Positions 21,628-31,978 of a DNA stretch of 64,000 nucleotides are shown here, one piece after another. The DNA lies in assembly GCA_019359035.1 (NCBI GenBank), contig JAHHIC010000057.1, forward strand, positions 62,001-126,000. The letters run 5' to 3'. A program made the position numbers and the translations under genes. This DNA comes from Scytonematopsis contorta HA4267-MV1 (GTDB lineage: Bacteria > Cyanobacteriota > Cyanobacteriia > Cyanobacteriales > Nostocaceae). The notes under the pieces are model-generated. The model was not told the DNA's origin. It saw only the letters and a program-made list of their open reading frames with translations, and did not search any database. Positions within the stretch are counted from its first letter, which is position 1. Each line of letters starts with the position of its first letter.

Positions 21628-22194
21628 CTATTTCCTACCTAAGTCGTCGTATCCGGTTATACCAGTTTTCTCGCAAGTCGTTGCACCGTAAAGAGTTGCA
21701 GCTGCTGGAGTCGCTAGAACTGGAACCTCAGATTCACAAGCTAAAGCAGTTGTTAATACCTCAGTACCTGTACCTGTACCACCTAAAATAGTACCTACAT
21801 AACCGAAGTAAGATTTTAGTGCAGGCTTGATTGCAGCAGCCCAATTTGCAACTAAATCAGTAGAATTGCCTGTCACTTTAACATCGTATTTGTAATTCTC
21901 CGTTTGGGTTCTAATCCCAATACCAACAGCTTGAACGGTGCTAGCAAATCCGGCAGCTTCCAGAAAATATGCTTGTTGAGCACGGTTGATTGCACCGATG
22001 TTGTTTCTAGCTTCAGACTGCTTTGCTTTAGAAACCTGACCCAACAGAGAAGGTAGCGCAATCGCAGCTAAGATGCCGATAATAATTACTACTACTAGCA
22101 ATTCAATCAGAGTAAAACCTTCTTCGCTTTTTTTCTTGCGGTTTAAGTGTTGAAGAAATTTTGCTTGTAATTCAGGTTTGATTAGTGGTTTCAT
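21628..22194 (-). CDS. type IV pilin-like protein
   Basis: Class III leader EEGFTLIELLVVVIIIGILAAIALPSLLGQVSKAKQSEARN. Confidence 0.9.
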   Translation of the reverse strand: MKPLIKPELQAKFLQHLNRKKKSEEGFTLIELLVVVIIIGILAAIALPSLLGQVSKAKQSEARNNIGAINRAQQAYFLEAAGFASTVQAVGIGIRTQTENYKYDVKVTGNSTDLVANWAAAIKPALKSYFGYVGTILGGTGTGTEVLTTALACESEVPVLATPAAATLYGATTCEKTGITGYDDLGRK

Positions 22195-22413
22195 GTTAAG
22201 GGTTTCCTTTGCTAAATGTTTGATTTCATTTCTTCTAGATTTAACTTACCCACTTAAGTTCCAATTCATATCACTGTCTGTAAAAAAAATGATTGCATTT
22301 TTTAGCTACTTACATCTTTAAACAAGATTTCCAAGCCACACTTCCCTACTGTGGTTGGGGAGAGGATATAAAGGTTTTAGGAAGTGTGCGCGATTGGTGC
22401 TCAATGATGACTT

Positions 22414-23745
22414 TTAAGCTGAGGGCTCCAAAAGTACGTACAGAAACACTTCTAGCTGGCTAAGAATTTTTTTTACTTCATTCCAAGCTTCCTGGTCGCT
22501 TGTTGGCTCTAGCGTTACAGGATTTAACGGTCTAATTTTTCTCCAACGCTCCACTATTAATTGAATTGGCTGTACTCCATCCCAAAGAGGTAAGATGCAA
22601 GCAGCAAGAGTGCTATCTATTTCAACAGGTGTGTTTGTTGGCAAACTTATATAATCGCTGAATCGAAATACTCGCTTCTCCTTGACGCACTCGGTCAAGA
22701 CTCCTTTTACCTTAGGTTTTCGCAATTGAGGATGGAGATGTACCCGTCCATTAAGCCAGTCTGATTCTGTCCACTCAGAAATAGTTACACCTGATTCATC
22801 TTCATTGGGATGACCGCACCAAAAATCTAGCAGGCGATTTATAGGTTGTAATAATTCAAACAGATGTAATTTCTGCTCAGTATTCATTTCTGGTAAAGTT
22901 AACCCCAGACATACTGGTAAATTCTCTGGTTCTTTGAATAAATCCATTACCTCCCAGTGTCGCCAATTTACCATGCTGATAAATTCCAAATCAGATTCTC
23001 GAAACATTGAAAACATATCGGGAATCATAAAACCGTTATCGCTCTGAAGCAGATAATTCATTAAAACAGATTGTTGACCACCTTCGGATTCATAAGCATT
23101 GTTCCAAGTCCTAGTTTTTAGGTCTACTCCATCCTTTAAGGATTTCATTGTTGCTAAAGCAAATTCAACTTCTAAGTTTCCAGGATTAGTTTCTGTTAAT
23201 CCCATAATGCTAAAAACTTTTTGAGCACGGAAAAATCCAGCCCTTTGCAGGGCACTATGCAAGTTACTACGGATAATTCCTTTTGGCTTGAGAACAGATT
23301 TCAAAATTTTTAGCGCTGCAACTGGGTTGGGTAACAAGTAAAGCATTTCATCCGCATTGATATAGTCAAACTCCATCCCCAAGCTTTGCAAGTCGTACAC
23401 AGAAAGAACATGGAATTCTGTGTTGTCAAATCCATGATATTCCAAGCGATGGCGTGCTAATTTTACAGATTCCTCGGAAATATCAATCCCAACAATTTTG
23501 CTTCCTGGATTTGCTTCTGCCAATATTAAAGATTTATAGCCACTTCCGCATCCCGCATCCAAAATTACCTTATCTTTGGTGTCCACAACCTTTTGGTATC
23601 TTAAATAGTAAGAAGTTATAAGGTTATGAACAAACAGGCTGTTTGAGTCATCCCTAGGATTTTCCTCTAAAGGAACTCGTGGATAAGGTGAAGTTTCATA
23701 TTGCTGGCGAATTTTCTCCATTAATTGCGATACTTGACTTTCCAT
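22414..23745 (-). CDS. class I SAM-dependent methyltransferase with extra C-terminal domain
   Basis: VILDAGCGSGYKSLILAEANPGSKIVGIDISEESVKLAR. Confidence 0.82.
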   Translation of the reverse strand: MESQVSQLMEKIRQQYETSPYPRVPLEENPRDDSNSLFVHNLITSYYLRYQKVVDTKDKVILDAGCGSGYKSLILAEANPGSKIVGIDISEESVKLARHRLEYHGFDNTEFHVLSVYDLQSLGMEFDYINADEMLYLLPNPVAALKILKSVLKPKGIIRSNLHSALQRAGFFRAQKVFSIMGLTETNPGNLEVEFALATMKSLKDGVDLKTRTWNNAYESEGGQQSVLMNYLLQSDNGFMIPDMFSMFRESDLEFISMVNWRHWEVMDLFKEPENLPVCLGLTLPEMNTEQKLHLFELLQPINRLLDFWCGHPNEDESGVTISEWTESDWLNGRVHLHPQLRKPKVKGVLTECVKEKRVFRFSDYISLPTNTPVEIDSTLAACILPLWDGVQPIQLIVERWRKIRPLNPVTLEPTSDQEAWNEVKKILSQLEVFLYVLLEPSA

Positions 23746-23917
23746 TGATTTTTCTCCTTGTACCAGCCATTTCAGCGCCACCTACTGCTTTTAAGTTAAA
23801 TAACTTTTTAAGCTAGGTATATTTCTGAATTTTATTATTCCCACTTTTTAAAGATTTCTAACACTCACAGAAATTTATCCAAAAATATACTTACTGTGCA
23901 TAAATAAAAAATACACA

Positions 23918-23946
23918 TGTAGAGACGCGATTAATCGCGTCTCCAC
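23918..23946. repeat. palindrome family 2 copy (TGTAGAGACGCGATTAATCGCGTCTCCAC)
   Basis: Near-perfect palindrome; inner bases differ from other copies but stay self-complementary. Confidence 0.85.
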
Positions 23947-24056
23947 TAATCTGTGTGTTTCATATAATCTGTAGGCCTCACGACAAAACTTTCTACTCAT
24001 CCATTGTTTGCTATGCTATACTAAATCATAGTCGTTATGAGTTTATATAAATTGTC

Positions 24057-25418
24057 ATGACAAAACCAGCAGTAGAAAACTTAGTAATAATAGGCTCCGG
24101 TCCAGCAGGGTATACAGCAGCTATTTACGCGGGAAGAGCAAACCTCAAACCCGTCGTATTCGAGGGTTTTCAAGCTGGTGGTTTACCCGGAGGGCAATTA
24201 ATGACGACAACAGAAGTCGAGAACTTCCCAGGCTTCCCAGAAGGTATTACCGGGCCGGACTTGATGGACAGAATGAAGGCACAAGCCGAGCGTTGGGGGG
24301 CAGAATTATATACAGAGGATGTTATCGAAGTAGATTTCAGCCAACGTCCTTTTACTGTTCGCTCAGAAGAAAGAGAATTCAAAACCCATAGTATTGTAAT
24401 AGCCACTGGTGCGACCGCAAAACGTTTAGGCTTACCTAGCGAGCATACATTTTGGAGTCGAGGAATTTCCGCATGTGCAATTTGTGACGGAGCAACACCG
24501 ATTTTTCGCGGAGTAGACTTAGCGGTAATTGGTGCTGGAGACTCAGCGCTAGAAGAAGCGATTTATTTAACTAAATACGGTTCTAAAGTCAACTTGCTTG
24601 TACGTTCAGAGAAAATGCGAGCATCTAAAGCCATGCAAGATAGAGCGTTGGCTAACCCCAAAATCGAGGTTCATTGGAACACCGAAGTCGTGGATGTATT
24701 TGGTAACGGTCCAATGGAAGGGGTACACATCCGTAATAATAAAACCGGTGAAGTCAGAGAATTGCATGTCAAAGGATTATTTTACGCTGTTGGTCACACT
24801 CCCAACACTTCTTTATTTAAAGGTCAGTTAGAACTGGACGAAGTTGGCTATATTGTTACCAAAAACGGCTCAGTGGAAACTAGCGTAGAAGGCGTATTTG
24901 CAGCAGGTGACGTACAAGACCACGAATTTCGTCAAGCAATTAGTGCAGCAGGTACAGGTTGTATGGGAGCAATGCTGGCTGAAAGATGGTTGTCAGCAAA
25001 TGGCTTAGTCCAAGAATTCCATCAAGAAGACCATACCCCAGACAACGAACTAGAAGGTCAACAACTAGCGACAAAAGCTTCTGAAGAATTTGACCTGAAT
25101 TCAACACGTCACGAAGGTGGTTTCGCACTAAGAAAATTGTTCCACGATAGCGACCGTTTGCTGGTTGTTAAATATGTTTCTCCTGGTTGTGGTCCTTGTC
25201 GTACTCTTAAACCCATATTAAATAAAGTGGTGGACGAGTACGATGGGCAAATCCACTTTGTAGAAATTGATATCGACCAAGACCGAGACATAGCTGAAAA
25301 CGCTAAAGTCTCCGGAACCCCGACAGTACAGTTCTTTAAAAATAAGGAACTAGTTAAGGAAGTTAAGGGGGTTAAGCAGAAGACCGAGTACCGTCAGTTG
25401 ATTAACAGCCATCTGTAG
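24057..25418 (+). CDS. ntrC (NTRC): NADPH thioredoxin reductase with C-terminal thioredoxin domain (NTRC type)
   Basis: [28 protein letters not shown] redox motif, C-terminal [23 protein letters not shown]. Confidence 0.93.
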   Translation: MTKPAVENLVIIGSGPAGYTAAIYAGRANLKPVVFEGFQAGGLPGGQLMTTTEVENFPGFPEGITGPDLMDRMKAQAERWGAELYTEDVIEVDFSQRPFTVRSEEREFKTHSIVIATGATAKRLGLPSEHTFWSRGISACAICDGATPIFRGVDLAVIGAGDSALEEAIYLTKYGSKVNLLVRSEKMRASKAMQDRALANPKIEVHWNTEVVDVFGNGPMEGVHIRNNKTGEVRELHVKGLFYAVGHTPNTSLFKGQLELDEVGYIVTKNGSVETSVEGVFAAGDVQDHEFRQAISAAGTGCMGAMLAERWLSANGLVQEFHQEDHTPDNELEGQQLATKASEEFDLNSTRHEGGFALRKLFHDSDRLLVVKYVSPGCGPCRTLKPILNKVVDEYDGQIHFVEIDIDQDRDIAENAKVSGTPTVQFFKNKELVKEVKGVKQKTEYRQLINSHL

Positions 25419-25440
25419 GAGGAACCCCACCCCTTCCGTG

Positions 25441-25671
25441 CAAGCCTAGCATGTACACACAAATCTATAAATCCCTTTACTAAAGTGAGGGCTAAAAGCT
25501 AAAACCCGTTTTTAACGGGTTGGAACCTTGGTTTAAGTACAAATTCCAACCCGTTGAAACGGGTTTAAACCCTGGCTCAAGCACAAATTCAAACCCGTTT
25601 CAACGGGTTTCAGCTTTTAGCCCTCACTTTAGTTCAGGGATTTATGAATTTGTGTGTACATGCTAGGCTTG
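25441..25671. mobile_element. MITE-like element with long imperfect terminal inverted repeats
   Basis: Left CAAGCCTAGCATGTACACACAAATCTATAAATCCCTTTACTAAAGTGAGGGCTAAAAGCT; right arm is its near-complement. Internal ~46-nt repeats carry AACCCGTT/AACGGGTT palindromes. Confidence 0.75.
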
Positions 25672-25807
25672 CGGGGAGAGTGCTACGAAGTTTTTAATCA
25701 GAGAAAATGCTTACCCTATAGAAATTATTAGAACTTTTCTATTCCAAATAATTTTGCTTTCTAGAATAAAAAAGTGAGAAGATAAGGGCGATAAGCAAAC
25801 AAAATCT

Positions 25808-26032
25808 ATGCCCAGAAAGATTCGAGAGTTTAAAGCCCAAGTTGCGCGTGAAGGGTTTGTTTATCAACCCAAACGTGGCAAAGGTAGTCACGAACGATGG
25901 CGACACCCTTTACTCAGAAAAACATTGACAATAGCAGGTAAGGATGGAGATGATGTGCCACCTTACTTGGAAAAGCAATTGGAAGACTTATTGGCTAAAC
26001 TAGAAGAGTTGAGGGAGGAAGAGGACTCATGA
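25808..26032 (+). CDS. hicA: HicA-like type II toxin
   Basis: MPRKIREFKAQVAREGFVYQPKRGKGSHERWRHPLLRKTLTIAGKDGDDVPPYLEKQ (GSHERW/H motif). Confidence 0.85.
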   Translation: MPRKIREFKAQVAREGFVYQPKRGKGSHERWRHPLLRKTLTIAGKDGDDVPPYLEKQLEDLLAKLEELREEEDS

Positions 26033-26247
26033 CTCGGTATAGCATGGTTGTTCAATGGTCAGACGAAGACCAACTTTTTTTAGTCACGATACCAGAGTTT
26101 GCTGAACTCGTTGTTATGCCCTGTACCCACGGCAGTACTCGCTCAGAAGCAATTCAAAATGGTGAAGAAGTTATTGAAATGTACCTGGAAGCTTGGCAAG
26201 CGGAAGGTGAATCAATACCTGAAGCAAAAACACTTCAAATTGCCTAA
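26029..26247 (+). CDS. hicB: HicB-like antitoxin
   Basis: YSMVVQWSDEDQLFLVTIPEF..CTHGSTRSEAIQNGEEVIEMYLE; ATGA overlap with hicA. Confidence 0.88.
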   Translation: MTRYSMVVQWSDEDQLFLVTIPEFAELVVMPCTHGSTRSEAIQNGEEVIEMYLEAWQAEGESIPEAKTLQIA

Positions 26248-26560
26248 TGATAGGAGTAGTTTACGTCCTGAAACTATGCACCATAAGATTGCTGTAGTAA
26301 TCCTATATATTGAAATAATATTGTACTCATGTAATTTTATATTGACTTATTGTACCAAAAAAGGTACGGTATGTAATATTCAGTATGAACTTATCTAGCG
26401 TTTCCTAAGCAAATGAGTTATGCCTAAATCCTTTTTACCAGAGTTAAGGATTTTAAAGGTGTACCTCACCAGCTTGGGAACTGTTATATAAGAGCCTATG
26501 TGATTTTATGGGTGTTTCTTATACATCGTTGCTGTGCGACGGTGGACAATTTCTAAAGAA

Positions 26561-26909
26561 ATGACAGATAAGCAAGTTCCAGCGAGCTTCTACCAAAATG
26601 AAAATGGCAAAGAGCCAGTCCGTGACTGATTAAAAAGTTTGGATGCGGAAGAACGTCGTTTGATTGGCATAGATATCAAAACAGTTGAATACGGTTTTCC
26701 TATCGGGATGCCGACGTGCCGTCCTATGGGGAACGGATTGTATGAAGTTCGTACTGACCTACCACAAGGTCGTAAAGCACGTGTGCTGTTCTTTATTCAT
26801 CAGGGGAGTATAGTTTTGTTACATGGGTTTATAAAAAAAAAACCAGAAAACACCCAAGAAAGAATTAGATTTAGCTTTAGAGCGAAAACTGCAAGTGGAG
26901 GCAATGTGA
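26561..26909 (+). pseudogene. HigB/RelE-like toxin remnant
   Basis: MTDKQVPASFYQNENGKEPVRD*LKSLDAEERRLIGIDIKTVEYGFPIGMPTCRPMG... TGA at 26627..26629 at an expected Trp; A10 run at ~26833..26842 shifts the frame. Removing one A gives IKKNQKTPKKELDLALERKLQVEAM*. Confidence 0.85.
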
Positions 26910-27196
26910 TGAAAAAAAATCCATATATCGGCTCTTCCCTTGATGACTTATTTGAGGAGGAAGGAACCCTTGAGGAAATCAACATAATTGCCATCAAACG
27001 AGTAATTGCATGGCAAATCCAGCAGGAAATGATTACAAAAAAATTGAGTAAAACAGAAATGGCGCAAAAAATGAAAACAAGTAGGTCTTCTCTTGAAAGG
27101 CTTTTAGACCCCGATAACTCATCTGTCACGCTGGATACAATTGGACGCGCTGCCAGTGTTATTGGTAAAAGGGTGAGGCTTGAACTGATAGACTAA
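26909..27196 (+). CDS. HigA-like XRE-family antitoxin
   Basis: MKKNPYIGSSLDDLFEEEGTLEEINIIAIKRVIAWQIQQEMITKKLSKTEMAQKMKTSRSSLERLLDPDNSSVTLDTI; TGATG overlap with the toxin end. Confidence 0.85.
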   Translation: MKKNPYIGSSLDDLFEEEGTLEEINIIAIKRVIAWQIQQEMITKKLSKTEMAQKMKTSRSSLERLLDPDNSSVTLDTIGRAASVIGKRVRLELID

Positions 27197-27218
27197 TTTT
27201 GTTTTGTATACTAATCAA

Positions 27219-27250
27219 ATGTAGAGACTAAACATGTTTAGTCTCTACAT
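27219..27250. repeat. palindrome family 2 copy (perfect 32 nt)
   Basis: ATGTAGAGACTAAACATGTTTAGTCTCTACAT. Confidence 0.92.
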
Positions 27251-27349
27251 ATTTATGTATTTTTGTATAGCGCTCACAAACCAATATACGCAAGCTAAAA
27301 TACTTTAACTATTAGCCTTATTCCTAAACCAAAACTTAAAACTATTATC

Positions 27350-28237
27350 ATGACCGCTACCAAAGCTTCTCTACCGACATTTCTAAATTTTTCTAAAAAA
27401 GCCAATCTTTCCCAGCGGATGTTGCAAATAGGATTAATCATCACCCTATTTTTTATAGTAATAGCATTTTTCGCACCCGTATTCCAAGCGTTAGGCTTAA
27501 TACAAGACCCAACCGAGTTTTTATCTAACCCAATGCACCAGCCTCCTTCGCTTAAACATTTGTTTGGTACATCTCGCTTGGGTTACGATGTATTTTCCCG
27601 TGCATTATTTGGTGCTCAGGCTGCCTTGCAAGTTGTGATATTAGCTACTGCACTAAGTATGCTTATCGGTGTACCCCTAGGTATGGTCAGTGGTTACCTT
27701 GGAGGTAGGCTAGACAAGATTTTATTATTTTTAATGGATAGTATTTATACCTTACCAGGTTTACTATTGTCGGTTACCCTCGCCTTTATCGTCGGACGTG
27801 GGATATTAAACGCTGCACTAGCTATTAGTATTTCTTATATTCCCCAATACTTTCGTGTAATTCGTAACCAGACTGTGAGCGTAAAAACCGAAGTATATAT
27901 AGAAGCCGCTCAAGCCTTGGGAGCGAATACCTGGCAAATCATGTCTCGGTATTTATTTTTCAACGTGATTCAAAGTGTACCAGTACTCTTTACCCTAAAC
28001 GCTGCCGATGCGATATTAGTGCTTGGGGGTTTAGGCTTTTTGGGTTTAGGACTTCCGGAAGAAACACCGGAATGGGGGTATGACTTAAAAGAAGCATTGC
28101 AAGCCTTACCTACTGGTATTTGGTGGACAACACTTTTCCCAGGATTAGCGCTGACCTTAATGGTGGTGGGGTTATCCCTACTTGGAGAGGGATTAAACGA
28201 ATTTGTCAATCCTCGTTCCCGGCGTGATAATAGGTAA
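27350..28237 (+). CDS. ABC transporter permease, DppC/OppC family
   Basis: HLFGTSRLGYDVFSRALFGAQAAL; EAAQALGANTWQIMSRYLFFNVIQS; LGLGLPEETPEWG. Confidence 0.9.
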   Translation: MTATKASLPTFLNFSKKANLSQRMLQIGLIITLFFIVIAFFAPVFQALGLIQDPTEFLSNPMHQPPSLKHLFGTSRLGYDVFSRALFGAQAALQVVILATALSMLIGVPLGMVSGYLGGRLDKILLFLMDSIYTLPGLLLSVTLAFIVGRGILNAALAISISYIPQYFRVIRNQTVSVKTEVYIEAAQALGANTWQIMSRYLFFNVIQSVPVLFTLNAADAILVLGGLGFLGLGLPEETPEWGYDLKEALQALPTGIWWTTLFPGLALTLMVVGLSLLGEGLNEFVNPRSRRDNR

Positions 28238-28392
28238 TGGTTAATTGGTAATTGGTAATTGGTAATTGGTAATTGGTAATTGATAATTGGTAATTGATAA
28301 TGGCTAATAGCTAACCCTACAACCAATCCTCAATCACCCATTACCCATTACCCATTACCCATTACCCATTACCCATTACCCATTACCAATTC
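28238..28392. repeat. two opposed heptamer arrays (GGTAATT)n and (ACCCATT)n
   Basis: TAATTGGTAATTGG... then CCCATTACCCATTACCC...; partially complementary. Confidence 0.9.
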
Positions 28393-28417
28393 CCAATTTA
28401 CTACCGAGAGATTTAGT

Positions 28418-28612
28418 GTGAAAGATAACATTACGTTAATTGCTGCTGCCGCTGGTGGCTTTATGCTTTCCGTTGCCCTTACCGGTATCCTGCGAGGTGC
28501 TCCTGTAACATCGTTAAGTACAGCAACTCATATGGGTTCTTCTTCTGTCACTTATATTACTGTAGCTCAAACTGATTCTGGGGAAGAATTTACTCTCAAA
28601 AAGAATCATTAA
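28418..28612 (+). CDS. small hypothetical membrane/secreted protein
   Basis: 64 aa, N-terminal hydrophobic segment. Confidence 0.5.
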   Translation: MKDNITLIAAAAGGFMLSVALTGILRGAPVTSLSTATHMGSSSVTYITVAQTDSGEEFTLKKNH

Positions 28613-28632
28613 TTAAGTAAATATATATATTC

Positions 28633-29532
28633 TTGGTCTTAAAAGCAGTGTCACCAGAAGTAATCGGTATTGATTTGGGAGGAACAGCAATCAAACTGGG
28701 GAGATTTGCTGAAGATGGTACTAATCTTGCTTCCTTAACTGTGGACACTCCCCAACCTGCAACTCCTAAAGCTGTATTAGAAACTATTGTGCTGGCAATT
28801 TCCAAAATTGACCCCGAAAATAAAGCTGTTGCTATCGGTTTGGGTACTCCCGGCCCTGCGGATGCGTCTGGACGTATAGCCCTAAAGGCAATTAATTTAC
28901 AAGGTTGGCATAATGTGCATGTTTCAGATTATTTGGAAGCAAAAACAGGTAAAGCGACGATAATCGCTAATGATGCTAATTGTGCTGGTTTAGGTGAAGC
29001 TTGGTTAGGTGCTGGACGACGCTTTAAAAATTTTATTTTATTAACGTTGGGAACTGGTGTCGGAGGAGCAGTTTTTCTTAATGGTAAACTCTTTGTCGGG
29101 CATTATGGTGGAGCTGGGGAGTTAGGATTAATTAGTTTTAATCCTTCTGGCCCGATGTGCAATAGTGGTAATCAAGGTTCTTTGGAACAATATACTTCTG
29201 TAATTGCTATTCGTCGTCGCACCGGGAAAGAACCCGCAGAATTAGGCACTTTAGCTTCTTTAGGTGATGCTGAAGCATTGAAATTTTGGCGAAAATATGG
29301 TATGGATTTAGGAGTAGGTTTAACTAGTTTAATTTACGTATTAACACCAGAAGCTGTAATTATCGGTGGTGGTATTAGTGCAAGCTTTGAATTCTTTTTA
29401 CCGACTTGTCAAGCGGAAATCGAAAAACGAGTTCTAGATACATCCCGTGATGGTTTACAAATATTAAAAGCAGAGTTGGGTAATACAGCAGGAATGTTAG
29501 GTGCCGCAAAGTTAGCTCTACAAAAGTTTTGA
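28633..29532 (+). CDS. ROK-family sugar kinase (glucokinase-like)
   Basis: IGIDLGGTAIKLGRF; LLTLGTGVGGAVFLNGKLFVGHYGGAGELG; VIIGGGIS. Confidence 0.88.
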   Translation: MVLKAVSPEVIGIDLGGTAIKLGRFAEDGTNLASLTVDTPQPATPKAVLETIVLAISKIDPENKAVAIGLGTPGPADASGRIALKAINLQGWHNVHVSDYLEAKTGKATIIANDANCAGLGEAWLGAGRRFKNFILLTLGTGVGGAVFLNGKLFVGHYGGAGELGLISFNPSGPMCNSGNQGSLEQYTSVIAIRRRTGKEPAELGTLASLGDAEALKFWRKYGMDLGVGLTSLIYVLTPEAVIIGGGISASFEFFLPTCQAEIEKRVLDTSRDGLQILKAELGNTAGMLGAAKLALQKF

Positions 29533-29534
29533 CT

Positions 29535-29574
29535 TTCAACAGTCAACAGTCAACAGTCAACAGTCAACAGTCAA
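29535..29574. repeat. heptamer array (CAACAGT)n
   Basis: CAACAGTCAACAGTCAACAGTCAACAGTCAACAGTCAACA. Confidence 0.92.
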
Positions 29575-29578
29575 CAAT

Positions 29579-29998
29579 TTACAATTCGTATCCCGTAGCT
29601 TTGTGAATATAATTTAAAACTTTTTCATAGGAGTCTGGGTTGCTGAGAGGGTTGATAATAATAGGTATGCTACTATCTGGTAACCAAAATGTTATTCTCC
29701 CGTTTGGTTCCTGACAAAAGGAACTAATGGAAGTGAGGTTGATGACGTACTCATTTCTCTCGTACAATATTTTTACCCAGTAGGTATTCTCAAGTTGCAC
29801 ACCCGTAGCTTGTTCTACATAATCCAAAATTTTGTGATAATCTTCTAGGTTACTTTGTGGGTTAACCACAATAGGTATGGCGCTATCTGGTAACCAAAAT
29901 GTTACCCTACCGTTGGGTTCGTAACAAAAAGCGTTGACGCGCTCAAAGTTAACTACGTATTCTTTCCTCTCGTAACGGACTTTAACCCAGTACGCCAC
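29579..29998 (-). CDS. hypothetical protein made of two tandem ~68 aa repeats
   Basis: YWVKVRYERKEYVVNFERVNAFCYEPNGRVTFWLPDSAIPIVVNP versus YWVKILYERNEYVINLTSISSFCQEPNGRITFWLPDSSIPIIINP. Confidence 0.7.
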   Translation of the reverse strand: MAYWVKVRYERKEYVVNFERVNAFCYEPNGRVTFWLPDSAIPIVVNPQSNLEDYHKILDYVEQATGVQLENTYWVKILYERNEYVINLTSISSFCQEPNGRITFWLPDSSIPIIINPLSNPDSYEKVLNYIHKATGYEL

Positions 29999-30141
29999 AA
30001 AATTTCTTCAACCTCCCGTTAGTGTCAACGGTAATTTTAATTACATCGCCTTATTACCAGAGTATAAGCTTTCAAGTCGGATAACGTTTTGCGTAAATAC
30101 TCTGGAAAAATGTTACAAACTCCCATTTATAGGGGACTCTG

Positions 30142-31803
<1,662 letters not shown>

Positions 31804-31978
31804 CTAAAAAATACATCTCGCCATTGTGCCATATGAATGGAAATTTATGATTAGCAAGCTTCTTGGAGTAATGAGTTATCAATCATATTATTTTTGTTAA
31901 CTTTCTCTTGCTTGCTGCTAACATTTGCTTCATTCTTTTCTGATAATCATTTTTCTTAGGATTTTCTGTGGTTTGGTT

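Noticed and set aside
21591-21791. Short plus-strand ORF
   Set aside because: Antisense to the pilin gene; no family resemblance. The same reasoning applies to most other 60-110 aa antisense ORFs in the track.
26639-27196. 185-aa ORF as one protein
   Set aside because: It is a chimera of a toxin fragment and an antitoxin caused by an extra A in an A10 run.
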